From assembly GCA_947259275.1 (NCBI GenBank), contig CAMYMH010000015.1, positions 1 to 54,091 of the forward strand: 54,091 bases of DNA, written 5' to 3'. Shown in pieces: positions 31,637-39,953 of the stretch (the first letter of the stretch is position 1; every line of letters begins with the position of its first letter). A program made the translations under genes and the position numbers. Source of the DNA: an uncultured Acidimicrobiaceae bacterium. GTDB taxonomy: Bacteria; Actinomycetota; Acidimicrobiia; Spongiisociales; SHLN01. The notes below the pieces were generated by a model. The model made no database searches. It was not told where the DNA came from and worked only from the letters and a program-made list of their open reading frames with translations.

Positions 31637-33535
31637 TCATCGGCCCGCCGCCTCGGCTACCCGGATGGGTCGTGGCGCCGTTGTCGGATCGAGGAGAAAC
31701 TCCAGCACCTCCCGGACCGCAGGAGCGGCTACCGCCGAGCCGCCTCCACCCGCGTCTACCACGATGACGACCACGTATTTCGGATCGGAGATGGGAGCGA
31801 CCCCAACGAACCATGCCGTATCGACATCGTCCTCACTGGGGCCGATCTGGGCCGTGCCTGTCTTCCCACCGATCTGGTCTAAATAGGGAGAACCCGCGTA
31901 GACACTGGCCGCGGTGCCGCGCTGGACGACACCGGCGAGGTCCTGGCCCAGCATCGCCACGGTCGCCACGTCGAGGTCGACGCTACGAACGACGGCCGGT
32001 TCCCTTCGGTCGACGACGTTGCCGTCGGTGTCGACGAAATGATCGACGACGCGGGGTCTCCACACGGTGCCGCCGTTGACCAGGGCGGCGTAGGAGACGG
32101 CCAATTGCAGTGGCGTTGCTGCCAGGTCACCCTGGCCGATGACAGTGTTCATGAGATCCCCGCCGTACCACTCTCCATTGGGGAAGGCCACAGGGTTTTG
32201 AACGTTGAGCCGTTCACGCCATTCCCGGTCAGGCATGATGCCTGCAGCTTCCCCTGGTAGATCGATGCCTGTGGGCGCCCCGTAGCCGAGCCGGCGAGCC
32301 CAGTTCTGGATGATCGACTCATCGAGACTGTTGTCCTCCCACACGCCCAGCGCCACCTCCCAGAAGTACACGTCGGCCGACTTCTCGAGCGCTCCGTGCA
32401 GGTTGGTCCAGCCATGGTTGGGACTCCAGTCGGCGAAAACTTGGGGGCTCCCCTCGCCAAACGACGGGAACTCGAGCCTCGGCTCCAAAACCTTCCCGTC
32501 CTCGGAGCCGTTCAGGTCCTCCGGCCAGACATCTTCTTCGACCGCCACCACATAGGGGACGACTTTGAAAGTAGAAGCCGGTGGGAAAGTCCCTCGGATA
32601 TTGAGATTCAGCAGGGCGTTGTTCTCCTGGATAACTTCGAACCTTTCGGGACTGAGGGTCCCCACGAAGGCGTTCGGGTTGTAGTCGGGGATCGACTCCA
32701 TGGCGACGATGGATCCGTCGGTCACGTCCATAACTAGGCCCGCAACCTTGCCGGTCGGCTCCTCACCCAGTTCACGGGATCGCTCGACCGAGCGAATGAG
32801 GGCATCCTTGAGCGTACGGCTCACGTCGATGTCGGTGGTGAGGACAACGTTCCAGCCGGGCTCGGCCGTGATCTCATCGGCGAACTGCCAGACACTGCGG
32901 TCGGCGTTCACAGTGAACACCTCGGCGCCTTCGATGCCGCGCAACACATTGTCGTACTGGCGCTCTACCCCGGCCCTACCGAACACCTCATCAGTCTTTA
33001 CCCGATCGCCGTAGCGCTCCAAATCGGCGCTGGTCGCCTTTCCCGTATAGCCGAGGATGTGGGCCGCCAGCGTTTCGAATGGATAGGTGCGCACGGGCGT
33101 CAAGGCCATCTCAACGCCCGGGTAGTCCTCCTGGTATTCCTGGACGTCAAAAGCCACCGCGTCGCTGATGTCGCGGGCCAGCGTGACCACCGTTCCGGGC
33201 CGGGCCGAACTGATCGCATTGCGAAGGTCGGACTGGTCGACTCTGAGCAGCACCGCCAGGCGCTGCACCAGCTCCTCTTCCTGCTCCAGTTCGACTTCGG
33301 CCCGATTCAGTTGCAGCGTCTGCGACGGTCGACTGCCCGCTAGAACCGTGCCATTGATATCGCGGATTTCACCCCGGGCCGGTTGCTGATAGATCACGTG
33401 GACCCGGTTAGTGGAAGCCTTGGCGCTGTTCTCTTCCACTGCCGCAACCTGCAGGAACCACAGGCGAACCGCAAGGACAGCGAACATCGCGAGAAACGTG
33501 ATACCAAGGGTCGCCAGCCGCCACGGATTGATCAT
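31637..33535 (-). CDS. Class B penicillin-binding protein 2-type transpeptidase
   Basis: 632-aa monofunctional transpeptidase of the MrdA/PBP2 type. N-terminal membrane helix (LATLGITFLAMFAVLAVRLWFL), a dimerisation domain (RGEIRDINGTVLA), then catalytic motifs STFK (PPASTFKVVPYV), SAD (EKSADVYFWEV) and KTGTAQ. It contributes to wall elongation or division. The ATG at 33535 has GGAG 8 nt upstream and is preferred over the frame start at 33562. No RodA/FtsW partner adjoins it. Confidence 0.92.
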   Translation of the reverse strand: MINPWRLATLGITFLAMFAVLAVRLWFLQVAAVEENSAKASTNRVHVIYQQPARGEIRDINGTVLAGSRPSQTLQLNRAEVELEQEEELVQRLAVLLRVDQSDLRNAISSARPGTVVTLARDISDAVAFDVQEYQEDYPGVEMALTPVRTYPFETLAAHILGYTGKATSADLERYGDRVKTDEVFGRAGVERQYDNVLRGIEGAEVFTVNADRSVWQFADEITAEPGWNVVLTTDIDVSRTLKDALIRSVERSRELGEEPTGKVAGLVMDVTDGSIVAMESIPDYNPNAFVGTLSPERFEVIQENNALLNLNIRGTFPPASTFKVVPYVVAVEEDVWPEDLNGSEDGKVLEPRLEFPSFGEGSPQVFADWSPNHGWTNLHGALEKSADVYFWEVALGVWEDNSLDESIIQNWARRLGYGAPTGIDLPGEAAGIMPDREWRERLNVQNPVAFPNGEWYGGDLMNTVIGQGDLAATPLQLAVSYAALVNGGTVWRPRVVDHFVDTDGNVVDRREPAVVRSVDLDVATVAMLGQDLAGVVQRGTAASVYAGSPYLDQIGGKTGTAQIGPSEDDVDTAWFVGVAPISDPKYVVVIVVDAGGGGSAVAAPAVREVLEFLLDPTTAPRPIRVAEAAGR

Positions 33536-33652
33536 TTCCACACTCCGGTGGCCGGGTCGCATCGTTGCGACCGGATTGATCGTCGGCGGGCGGTGGCCGG
33601 GTTGCCGTCGCGTCCAGACCCCGGCGTGTTTCGCCCTTCCACCACCGGCATG

Positions 33653-33814
33653 TCAGTTCGTCGCGGTGCGGCCGCGCGTCCGCGGGTAGCGGAGCGGGCT
33701 GTGCTGGAAGCACGCCTCGTTCCGGTTGTAGATGCTCAGCTTCGTTCTGCACCCGGGTTCGATGCAGACGCGATCGGCCTCGAAGCGGCGGGGGGCCCGG
33801 CCGCTGGGAAGCAT
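33653..33814 (-). CDS. Small zinc-ribbon-like protein
   Basis: 53 aa with CIEPGCRTKLSIYNRNEACFQH, a Cys4/His-type metal site found in small actinobacterial proteins of unknown role. The frame is open upstream to 33955 but that part overlaps the DUF302 gene. The ATG at 33814 lies about 30 nt after the DUF302 stop, so it is probably the second gene of the transcript from the class A promoter at 34351. Confidence 0.6.
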   Translation of the reverse strand: MLPSGRAPRRFEADRVCIEPGCRTKLSIYNRNEACFQHSPLRYPRTRGRTATN

Positions 33815-33843
33815 CCCGTGCAATGAGGAGACAGTGTTGGTGG

Positions 33844-34332
33844 TCACTGGTGGGCTGTCCGGGGTCGCGTCCCGGCTGAGGCGAGGGGGATCACGTCGAC
33901 CGCAGGCTCGAGCCTGGCGAGGGCCCGTTCGATGCGGTGTCGAGCGTCGATGCAAATCGCGAGGAGCGGCCGGCTGCCGGTCAGGTCGGTCATGATCGCT
34001 GGATCAAGCGCTTCGATTGTCGATGTGGTCCCGTTGGTGGTGATGAGTACGGTGATGGGCAGGGCGGCGCCGACGTGTCCGTGGGTGGCGATGGCGCGGC
34101 GGGTCAGGCACGGGCTGTAGGCAACCAACACTTGACAGACACCGACGCCCGACCAGTTTGCCGGGGTGATGTGCGCGATCGTGTCGAATCCCTCGGCCAG
34201 CAGCGTTTCACGGAGCTTCGACTGGGCGGCGTTGGCCGCCATGTGAACCTTGACGGTGAGTGCGGTGTGGTTCAAGTCGTCTCCGATCACGTAGTGGGCA
34301 GGTCCCCCGGCGGACGGACCGCCTTTCAGCAT
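33844..34332 (-). CDS. DUF302-domain protein under a metal-type promoter
   Basis: 162 aa with the DUF302 pattern: SKLRETLLAEGFDTIAHI, a central VLVAYSPCLTRRAIATH and TSTIEALDPAIM near the end. DUF302 proteins are common beside copper and oxidative-stress genes; their biochemical role is unknown. The longer open frame (to 34626) runs through the promoter at 34351-34382, so the ATG at 34332 is chosen; AAAGG lies 8 nt upstream, giving a very short leader. Confidence 0.8.
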   Translation of the reverse strand: MLKGGPSAGGPAHYVIGDDLNHTALTVKVHMAANAAQSKLRETLLAEGFDTIAHITPANWSGVGVCQVLVAYSPCLTRRAIATHGHVGAALPITVLITTNGTTSTIEALDPAIMTDLTGSRPLLAICIDARHRIERALARLEPAVDVIPLASAGTRPRTAHQ

Positions 34333-34350
34333 GGCGTGGCCTTTGCTACG

Positions 34351-34382
34351 ATCGTACGCCTTCCAGTCGAGTGGAATGTCAA
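34351..34382 (-). promoter_or_regulatory. MerR-type promoter/operator, 20-bp spacer (class A), for DUF302
   Basis: Minus strand TTGACA (34377-34382), TACGAT (34351-34356), spacer 20 bp with TTCC-ACTCGACT-GGAAGG. Nearly the same as the copper-operon promoter at 5932. The DUF302 ATG is 18 nt beyond the -10. Confidence 0.83.
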
Positions 34383-34652
34383 GAGGGAACAGCAAAGCTT
34401 TTTCCTCATTACCGAAGAACCAGGAGGCATAGCCCGTGGTAGAAGGTGTTCTGCTGGGACGTCCCTCGGCGGAATCTGTGGGCCCGTGTGAGGATCCAAT
34501 TGAAGGACGAAGCAAGCCACCAACCTCCATCGAAGGTGTCAACCAGCCGGCCAGTGAAGCGGTCGCAGAGGCAGGGGAGAATGTGGCCGTTGAACGAAGG
34601 TCCGGGGACGTCCTCACTTTCAACAAGCTTGAACTAGGCAGAAGACCTGTCC
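34383..34652. other. Intergenic region upstream of the DUF302 promoter
   Basis: No convincing gene. A plus-strand frame from GTG 34436 runs 74 codons with no family resemblance and no strong ribosome-binding site. The region may be part of a decayed insertion, since a transposase-like fragment follows. Confidence 0.35.
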
Positions 34653-34742
34653 ATGGTTGAGGCGGTTGACAACGAAGAACAGATCTGCGCTCGGTCGGAT
34701 CTCTTCCAGCTCGTTCTGCAGGAACTCATCGACTCCACGTGA
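34653..34742 (+). pseudogene. Possible N-terminal fragment of an IS256-type transposase
   Basis: 29 codons (MVEAVDNEEQICARSDLFQL then VLQELIDST) before a TGA. The sequence resembles the first helices of IS256/Mutator transposases, where LLQELID-type segments begin the protein. It overlaps the 3' end of the 4Fe-4S gene by 17 nt. Based on memory of the family only. Confidence 0.3.
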
Positions 34743-35844
34743 CACTCCCTTCCGCCAGGCGCGTCCATGGCCAGCGGATGGGCAGGAAGCCGGCCGAGGT
34801 GGGATCGCGGCCGACGTCCTCGCCATGCCCGGGCACATAAAACACCCGCGGCTGAGTGCCTAACTCTTCCTTGAGCCGGAAGGCGTCGTTATTGGCCAGA
34901 AAGCGCGATACGGAAACCAGCTCGCGGCCGTTGGTGGCGAGGTCCTCCTCCAGGTCTCCGTAGTAAATGGCCCGATGCGGGCAACCCTGAAGGCAGTAGG
35001 GCAGGGTTCCGGCGCGGACCATGTCGGGACAGAAGTCGCACTTCATGACCGTGCCCTTGCGGGCCGGCACCTGCAGCTCGAGGTCGTACTCGGCCCGCTC
35101 GGCCTCGGCCGGTATCGGCGGGTCGCCCCAGTTGAAGAACCTCCGGTCGTATGGGCAGGCAGCCATGCAGATGCGGCACCCGATGCACCGGTCCTGGTCG
35201 ATGAGCACATGCCCCTCCGGGGCGGAGAAGGTCGCTCCCACCGGGCAAACGTTGACACAGGGCGGGTTTTGGCACTGCTGGCAGGGGGTGGGGACGAAAC
35301 GGGTACCCGTTCCCGAAAGCTCGTGCTCGTAGACCTCAATCCACTGCATGGGCTCCGGAGCGAAGTGCCCCTCGATGCAGGCGGTGGTGCACTGGGGAGG
35401 AAGGTCAATGCTCTGGCAGCCGTCGCAGCGGCGCAGGTCGATGATCATCGTCCACTGGCGGGTTCGGGCCCGGAGAGGGATATCTTCCGTCCCAGGTGTG
35501 GTGGTTCCCTGCAGCAGGACCCGGTTGATCGCTTTGGGAACCGCCTGGGATACGCTGCCGAACACCGCCGTCACCCCGAAGAGTCTGAGAGCGGTACGCC
35601 GGTCGACCGTCCGCACACCGTCGGCGAACAGCCAGGATTTCCATTCGCGCCGGCCCTGGCTGCTCATGGAGAGGTGAGCTGCGATCAGCGGTATTGACGC
35701 CAGCAGGGTTGCCATTGTCAGGAGAACAAATAGGGGGCTGGCTCCCCAAGTCCACAGTGCTGCCAGCGCTGCCGCCGCCAGCAGGGCCAAAGCCGCATAG
35801 CCGCGCCAATGCCGCCGTATGAAAGGCCGGGTCGTAGCTATCAC
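34726..35844 (-). CDS. Membrane-anchored 4Fe-4S electron-transfer subunit (NrfC/HybA-like)
   Basis: 372 aa. Two N-terminal membrane helices (YAALALLAAAALAALW and SPLFVLLTMATLLASIPLIA), a linker, then a ferredoxin domain with several cysteine clusters: RRCDGCQSIDLPPQCTTAC, TPCQQCQNPPCVNVCPVGA, DRCIGCRICMAACPY and KCDFCPDM...CLQGCPHRA. This is the pattern of four-cluster subunits that link a periplasmic or cytosolic oxidoreductase to the quinone pool. No molybdoenzyme or NrfD gene adjoins it, so the partner is unknown. GTG start; operators O6 and O7 lie 110-240 nt upstream. Confidence 0.88.
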   Translation of the reverse strand: MIATTRPFIRRHWRGYAALALLAAAALAALWTWGASPLFVLLTMATLLASIPLIAAHLSMSSQGRREWKSWLFADGVRTVDRRTALRLFGVTAVFGSVSQAVPKAINRVLLQGTTTPGTEDIPLRARTRQWTMIIDLRRCDGCQSIDLPPQCTTACIEGHFAPEPMQWIEVYEHELSGTGTRFVPTPCQQCQNPPCVNVCPVGATFSAPEGHVLIDQDRCIGCRICMAACPYDRRFFNWGDPPIPAEAERAEYDLELQVPARKGTVMKCDFCPDMVRAGTLPYCLQGCPHRAIYYGDLEEDLATNGRELVSVSRFLANNDAFRLKEELGTQPRVFYVPGHGEDVGRDPTSAGFLPIRWPWTRLAEGSVTWSR

Positions 35845-35953
35845 GGCGGGGGCCGCTTCACACTCATGGATGAGCCGCCCGAACCGAACTGGACGACCAA
35901 GCCATTTGATTTCTCCCTGTCGAGGTTGTCCGCAAGCGAAGAGGGACTGAATT

Positions 35954-35972
35954 GTACTACATAATATCGTAG
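35954..35972 (-). promoter_or_regulatory. BlaI-type operator O6, upstream of the 4Fe-4S gene
   Basis: GTACTACATAATATCGTAG on the plus strand: full TACTACA arm and CGTAG arm. It lies 110 nt before the start of the 4Fe-4S gene. Confidence 0.75.
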
Positions 35973-36067
35973 GTTGTTGAGGTCAGACCTCCCCAACTCA
36001 GAGATGTACCAGTCGTTGGATCACCGGCTTGACAAGTCTGTGGAAGCTGTCAGAACTCCGACATAAA

Positions 36068-36086
36068 CACCTACATAATGTAGTAC
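36068..36086. promoter_or_regulatory. BlaI-type operator O7
   Basis: CACCTACATAATGTAGTAC contains the perfect palindrome CTACATAATGTAG, the same core as O5. It is 95 nt further upstream than O6 and could be a second site for the same gene; no gene starts to its right within 1 kb. Confidence 0.72.
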
Positions 36087-36315
36087 GGCGCGACAACGCT
36101 GGTGCGGTTGGGTAGGAAGCACCGTGTCCAGCGGATCTGCCAAGGAAGGGCCTCCAGCTATCGAACGACCTAGCCGACACGAGACCAGCGGGTGGGGCTT
36201 GGGTTGTAGGCAACCAAGAAGCGGCAGGAGTCCCTGCGCGGCAGGGATGGCGATGTGTTCCGTGTAGCCGTGTCCGGCGGGCATTGGTGCCATCCGAGCT
36301 TGTGAATCTGGTGGT
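36087..36315. other. Intergenic region between operator O7 and element debris
   Basis: No gene recognised. One minus-strand frame ends FLVAYNPSPTRWSRVG followed by a stop, which looks protein-like but is too short to identify. Confidence 0.35.
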
Positions 36316-36678
36316 CTATCGGTTGTGTGTGGTCAGTGTTCCGATCGGTGTCCGTTTTGAGGTTGTTGTCGAGAGTGGGGCAGAGCGAAACCTTGCCTCT
36401 CCCAGTTCCGACCGTGTGGTTGTGCCCGTCGAAGGACTACGAGGTAGTGCACTTTGTCGGTGAACCCGGCGGCGGCGCTGCCACCTCGGGGGCTGATCCA
36501 TCCGGTCGTGAGTGGGGGCGGCGGTGATGTGATCGATCTCCCATCCGTCGGCTCCGAGCGTGTTGAGTTTGTCGATGACTTCCTCGCTCATGGGTGGGGT
36601 GGTGGGGCCGAGGAGGCCGTTGGAGGTGGTGGTGGCACTGCCCTCCCACCACAGGTAGGTGTATTCCCAGCGTGTCAC
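36316..36678 (-). CDS. Small DUF4177-like protein, C-terminal half possibly frameshifted
   Basis: 120 codons from a GTG that overlaps the stop of the coupling-protein remnant (GTGA). The first 65 residues resemble DUF4177: TRWEYTYLWWEGSATT and KLNTLGADGWEIDHIT. After about residue 65 the sequence becomes Arg/Ser-rich, while another frame reads GFTDKVHYLVVLRRAQ, a more natural ending for this family, so a frameshift near 36490 is likely. Confidence 0.5.
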   Translation of the reverse strand: MTRWEYTYLWWEGSATTTSNGLLGPTTPPMSEEVIDKLNTLGADGWEIDHITAAPTHDRMDQPPRWQRRRRVHRQSALPRSPSTGTTTRSELGEARFRSAPLSTTTSKRTPIGTLTTHNR

Positions 36679-37070
36679 GGCTGCTCCTTTGGTCTTCTTC
36701 GGATTTGAACATGGGTCCTGGTCGCGGTCGGCTCGGATTGTGCGAGCCACCCCCCGAGGTCTCGCCATTGGGCTTGTTGGTAGTAGGGGCGGAGCCGGAC
36801 CTTGGCCGGTGGGGTGTTGTCGTGGATGAGGACGGCGTGGCCGGCGGGGAGGGTTCGGAGTTCGTTGACGGGTGCGAGCCGCTCCCATTTGTGGGTCTCG
36901 GAGCTGGATGGGCCGGCGGTCCCCTGTGAGAGGGTGGTGCTGACCGACTGTTTCTGACCGATGAGGGTGGAGAAGATTTCGAGGAGGTCGGGGTCGGCCA
37001 TGCCGGGGAGCAGTACCCGGGCGACGTGGTTGTTGAGGACTGATCTGGCGCTGTCTCGTCCCCAGCGTCG
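36675..37070 (-). pseudogene. C-terminal remnant of a TraG/VirD4-type coupling protein
   Basis: The minus-strand frame reads RRWGRDSARSVLNNHVARVL, then LLPGMADPDLLEIFSTLIG, and near the end LRTLPAGHAVLIHDNTPP and KVRLRPYYQQAQW. These match the last part of type IV coupling proteins of conjugative elements. The ATPase domain is missing: resemblance stops near 37070 and unrelated sequence follows. It indicates a former integrative conjugative element. Confidence 0.72.
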
Positions 37071-37126
37071 GACCGACCACGCAGTACCCGTGGCGTCGGG
37101 GCACCAAACTCCCTGACAACCACGCC

Positions 37127-37534
37127 ATGTGGCGAGCCGTGGCGGCCGGGCAGTACCGCGGCCAGGGACCGGTCATCTGGCCTTCCGGCGATTCGCGCGA
37201 ACTCTGGATCGACGCCGTCACGCACGGTCGAGAGGTCCACGCCGTGTTCACCGAGCATCGACACTGGAAGGCGGCCGGGCTGTCGGTGCTGGACGGTGGA
37301 GTTCGACAGGCCCGGGGGGTTGCATACAACGGCACATGTCGCCACTGCGGCAGAGCAACATGGGGATACCGACTCCACGAACCGTGCAGCGAACTCTGGT
37401 GCAGACACTGTGGCAAGTGCGGATGCGGAGCACTACCAGGTCGACAACCAGAAACCCGGACATGCATCCGTTGCGGCCTCACGAAACGCTCGAACCTGTT
37501 CCCGAGCAACGGCGACGTATGCGTCGACTGCTGA
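37127..37534 (+). CDS. Cys-rich hypothetical protein with zinc-ribbon-like tail
   Basis: 135 aa. The C-terminal half holds paired cysteines: CRHCGRATWGYRLHEPC, LWCRHCGKCGCG, CIRCGLTKRSNLF and CVDC, enough for two or three zinc sites. The N-terminal part is not recognised. The frame is open for 30 further codons upstream without a start codon, so it could be the 3' end of a longer, truncated gene. It lies in the element debris beside the tRNA. Confidence 0.5.
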   Translation: MWRAVAAGQYRGQGPVIWPSGDSRELWIDAVTHGREVHAVFTEHRHWKAAGLSVLDGGVRQARGVAYNGTCRHCGRATWGYRLHEPCSELWCRHCGKCGCGALPGRQPETRTCIRCGLTKRSNLFPSNGDVCVDC

Positions 37535-37761
37535 CTGACACACGAATCAGCTACGAACCCAGGAGCAGCTTTGGATGCCACGGCCACCCATCCCTGGGGT
37601 CACGCATACCCAGAGTAACAACAGAGAGTGGTGTCGAAGCGAATCCGCGCTACCAGCGATGCGTCATAAGAGCCCGTGTCATCGGGAGCTGCGCCACCGT
37701 TGGGCTTCAGAATGGCTTCAGACGACCCTTACGGTGCCCCGGGGACGCCAAGCCATGAAGT
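37535..37761. other. Intergenic region next to the tRNA terminator
   Basis: No gene seen. I looked for a partial copy of the tRNA 3' end that would mark an attachment site and found none. Confidence 0.35.
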
Positions 37762-37790
37762 AGAAGACCCAGGCAGTGCCTGGGTCTTCT
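37762..37790 (-). terminator. Strong hairpin terminator of the initiator tRNA
   Basis: Perfect 14-bp inverted repeat AGAAGACCCAGGCA / TGCCTGGGTCTTCT with a single-nt centre, 5 nt beyond the tRNA 3' end. T-rich sequence after the stem on the minus strand is short. Confidence 0.8.
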
Positions 37791-37795
37791 GGTCG

Positions 37796-37869
<74 letters not shown>

Positions 37870-38173
37870 TCGCAGACGTCAAGTGTATAGCGAACCGTTG
37901 GGTAGTGGCAAGGGGTCAGCCGTCCGGCCTCAGCGCTGTTGTGGCCACGACCTGCTAGTGGGGTCGGTCCGATCTGCCTTACGGTTCCAACGTCACGGCG
38001 ATCCATGTCCATGTGCTTCTCCTTATCATGACGCCCCTGTCTCGTTCAGCGTCTGGCAGGCGATGCGTCGGGATCGAGGTGATGGCTTGGTTTCTCATGG
38101 GGTTCCAACGGAGGCCTCATCGCCGGCCAACCGGGATCACCGAACGTGAGCCCAAGACAATCAAGGAGTAAGC
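37870..38173. other. Intergenic region between tRNA and lipoprotein gene
   Basis: About 300 nt without a recognisable gene. It must hold the tRNA promoter on the minus strand; no clear hexamers were seen. AAGGAG at 38163-38168 serves the next gene. Confidence 0.4.
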
Positions 38174-38778
38174 ATGAGCAAACGACTAGTTGTGGGCGCG
38201 TTGCTCGGTCGGCCCTGGTGACGGCCGGCTGTGGGTCGGGCGGCAACGACGCCTCGGCGGCCGACGGGACGGACATGGCGATGGACGACGTGAACCTGGG
38301 AGATGCCTCGCTGCCCCGGGCCGACACGATTCCGGGGGCGACAGTGGAGGCCGGTGCCTTTGCATTGCTGGACAGCGCGCCCGTCAGGTTCGACTCGCTC
38401 GAAGGTAACGCCTGGCTGGCCCGGCACGACCGCGGCACCACCGTCACCACCCTCGAACTCGCAGGGCTGGTCCCGAACTCGGGCTACATCGCCCACGTGC
38501 ATGCGGGCGGATGCGTCGATGCGGGTGGCGCCCATTTCCAGTTCGACCCCGATGGAGGAAGCCAGCCACCAAACGAAATCCACCTGCAGTTCGACAGCGA
38601 CGCCACCGGCCATGGACTGATGACGGTCGAGAACCCGATCGTGGCAGGGTCCGACGCCCGCAGCGTCTTGGTCCACTCCAGCAATGCCGAGAACGCCAAG
38701 GTAGCGTGCGCCGAGTTCGGCCAAAGAAGTCCCGGCCGGGCCGGTACCAGAATTGACGCCTGGCCGACATACCCGTGA
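38174..38778 (+). pseudogene. SOD-like (Cu/Zn SOD fold) lipoprotein gene, frameshifted in the signal peptide
   Basis: The ATG at 38174 with AAGGAG upstream gives MSKRLVVGALL, a normal signal-peptide start, but this frame ends at a TGA at 38219. The other frame continues the signal peptide as RSALVTAGCGSGG (lipobox) and then a complete domain: GYIAHVHAGGCVDAGGAHFQ, NEIHLQFDSDATGHG and a C-terminal Cys, resembling Cu/Zn superoxide dismutase-like proteins. A 1-nt gain or 2-nt loss between about 38185 and 38212 would restore one 200-aa protein. Either a real mutation or a sequence error. The start of the second frame has no usable initiation site. Confidence 0.72.
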
Positions 38779-38812
38779 CCTTTGGAGCCGGAACCGATAT
38801 GCTGGCCGGGTG

Positions 38813-39046
38813 ATGGAAGCCCTCGAGCCCACCACCATCGGCTTACCTGCCGATTTGAAGATGCGGTTGGAGAAGGCCGCTGCTCAAGCCGGATGCCCCG
38901 TCGACGACGTCATCAGAAACGTCCTCGACCTGGCGGTCAAGCACAACGAACTCCGGGGGCCGGCCACGGTATCCACAAGCCCGCTATGCAGCCCGGAGCT
39001 GGCCGCCTTCATCGACGAGGTCTACCCCGATTACGGGTGGGGCTAG
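38813..39046 (+). CDS. Small hypothetical protein
   Basis: 77 aa from ATG 38813 (MEALEPTTIGLPADLKMRLE). The N-terminal half could form a ribbon-helix-helix-like fold (LPADLKMRLEKAAAQAGCPV, then DDVIRNVLDLAV), which would fit a small DNA-binding protein, but no toxin partner is present. The tail ends DEVYPDYGWG. Function unknown. Confidence 0.55.
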   Translation: MEALEPTTIGLPADLKMRLEKAAAQAGCPVDDVIRNVLDLAVKHNELRGPATVSTSPLCSPELAAFIDEVYPDYGWG

Positions 39047-39084
39047 ACCAGGATCGATCAACCGAACTGAGGTAGCGTCGGCAG

Positions 39085-39846
39085 GTGGTATTCGATCGGA
39101 TCTTCGGGCGGGGTCGTCGGCTCTCCGGTCGCCCACCCTCGGGCAACGGTGCCTCGTCGTTTCATCTTCACTGGCAGATGCCAGCGTCGGCGCCGCTCAT
39201 CGGAGTGCAAGCCACCTTCGAAGTCGTTGAACCCCCCCGGGTCGACCATCTGTACTTCTGGGCCCTGCAGGCGTCGTTCGGTGACGGCCCCCGCTCGCAC
39301 GGCGGAGCCCACCTCGGCTTGCAGTGGAACGACCGGTACCCGGGCAACACGGCTGCGAACTGGGGTGGCTACCACCACAGCGGCCGAGTGCTGGACGGGT
39401 CGGAATCGTCGCTCCCGTCGACGCCGGACGATCCAAACACCCGCGACTATCCGTGGCAGCCGCGCACCCCGTACCGTTTCCGCATCACGGCCGTGCCAGA
39501 CGGGTGGCGGGGCGAGATCGCCGATCTCGCCACGGGCCAGTCGGTGGCGGTTCGGGACCTCTACTCGCCGGGCAGTCAGCTAATCACGCCGATGGTGTGG
39601 TCCGAAGTGTTCGCCGCCTGTGACGACCCACAGGTCGTGGTGCGGTGGAGCGGATTTGGTGCACTCACGGCCGACCGGGAAGTGGTGAGTCCCGGTGCGG
39701 TGCGAGTCAATTACCAGGCCTACGACGCCGGAGGCTGTTCCAACACGGCCTCGCTGCTCGATGGCGATGGCCTGGTTCAGGTGACCAACGCCGAACGGAC
39801 GGTCCCGCAGGGGAGCGTGCTGTCCGGCTTCGCCGACCTGGCGTAG
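39085..39846 (+). CDS. Hypothetical protein, beta-rich
   Basis: 253 aa from GTG 39085. No signal peptide or membrane helix. Trp/Gly-rich segments (HLYFWALQASFGDGP, GGAHLGLQWNDRYPG, ANWGGYHHSG) and a late GWRGEIADLATG suggest a carbohydrate-binding-like beta sandwich. I do not recognise the family. It stands alone between the small gene and the MMPL transporter gene. Confidence 0.6.
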   Translation: MVFDRIFGRGRRLSGRPPSGNGASSFHLHWQMPASAPLIGVQATFEVVEPPRVDHLYFWALQASFGDGPRSHGGAHLGLQWNDRYPGNTAANWGGYHHSGRVLDGSESSLPSTPDDPNTRDYPWQPRTPYRFRITAVPDGWRGEIADLATGQSVAVRDLYSPGSQLITPMVWSEVFAACDDPQVVVRWSGFGALTADREVVSPGAVRVNYQAYDAGGCSNTASLLDGDGLVQVTNAERTVPQGSVLSGFADLA

Positions 39847-39953
39847 AAAACACTTCCGTTACCGGGCAGTCGCTCTTAGAGTTGTGCCTTCATATAAACA
39901 AGGGTCCAACCGTCATCCGGGGGGCCGGATTTTGCGCCGGGGAGGAGCAAACC

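Noticed and set aside
36021..36293. 90-codon minus-strand frame covering operator O7
   Set aside because: No ribosome-binding site or motif, and it spans the operator.
36437..37587. Two long minus-strand frames of 323 and 423 codons
   Set aside because: Composition is Pro/Ser/Arg-rich shadow sequence; the real signals are the coupling-protein remnant and the DUF4177-like gene in other registers.
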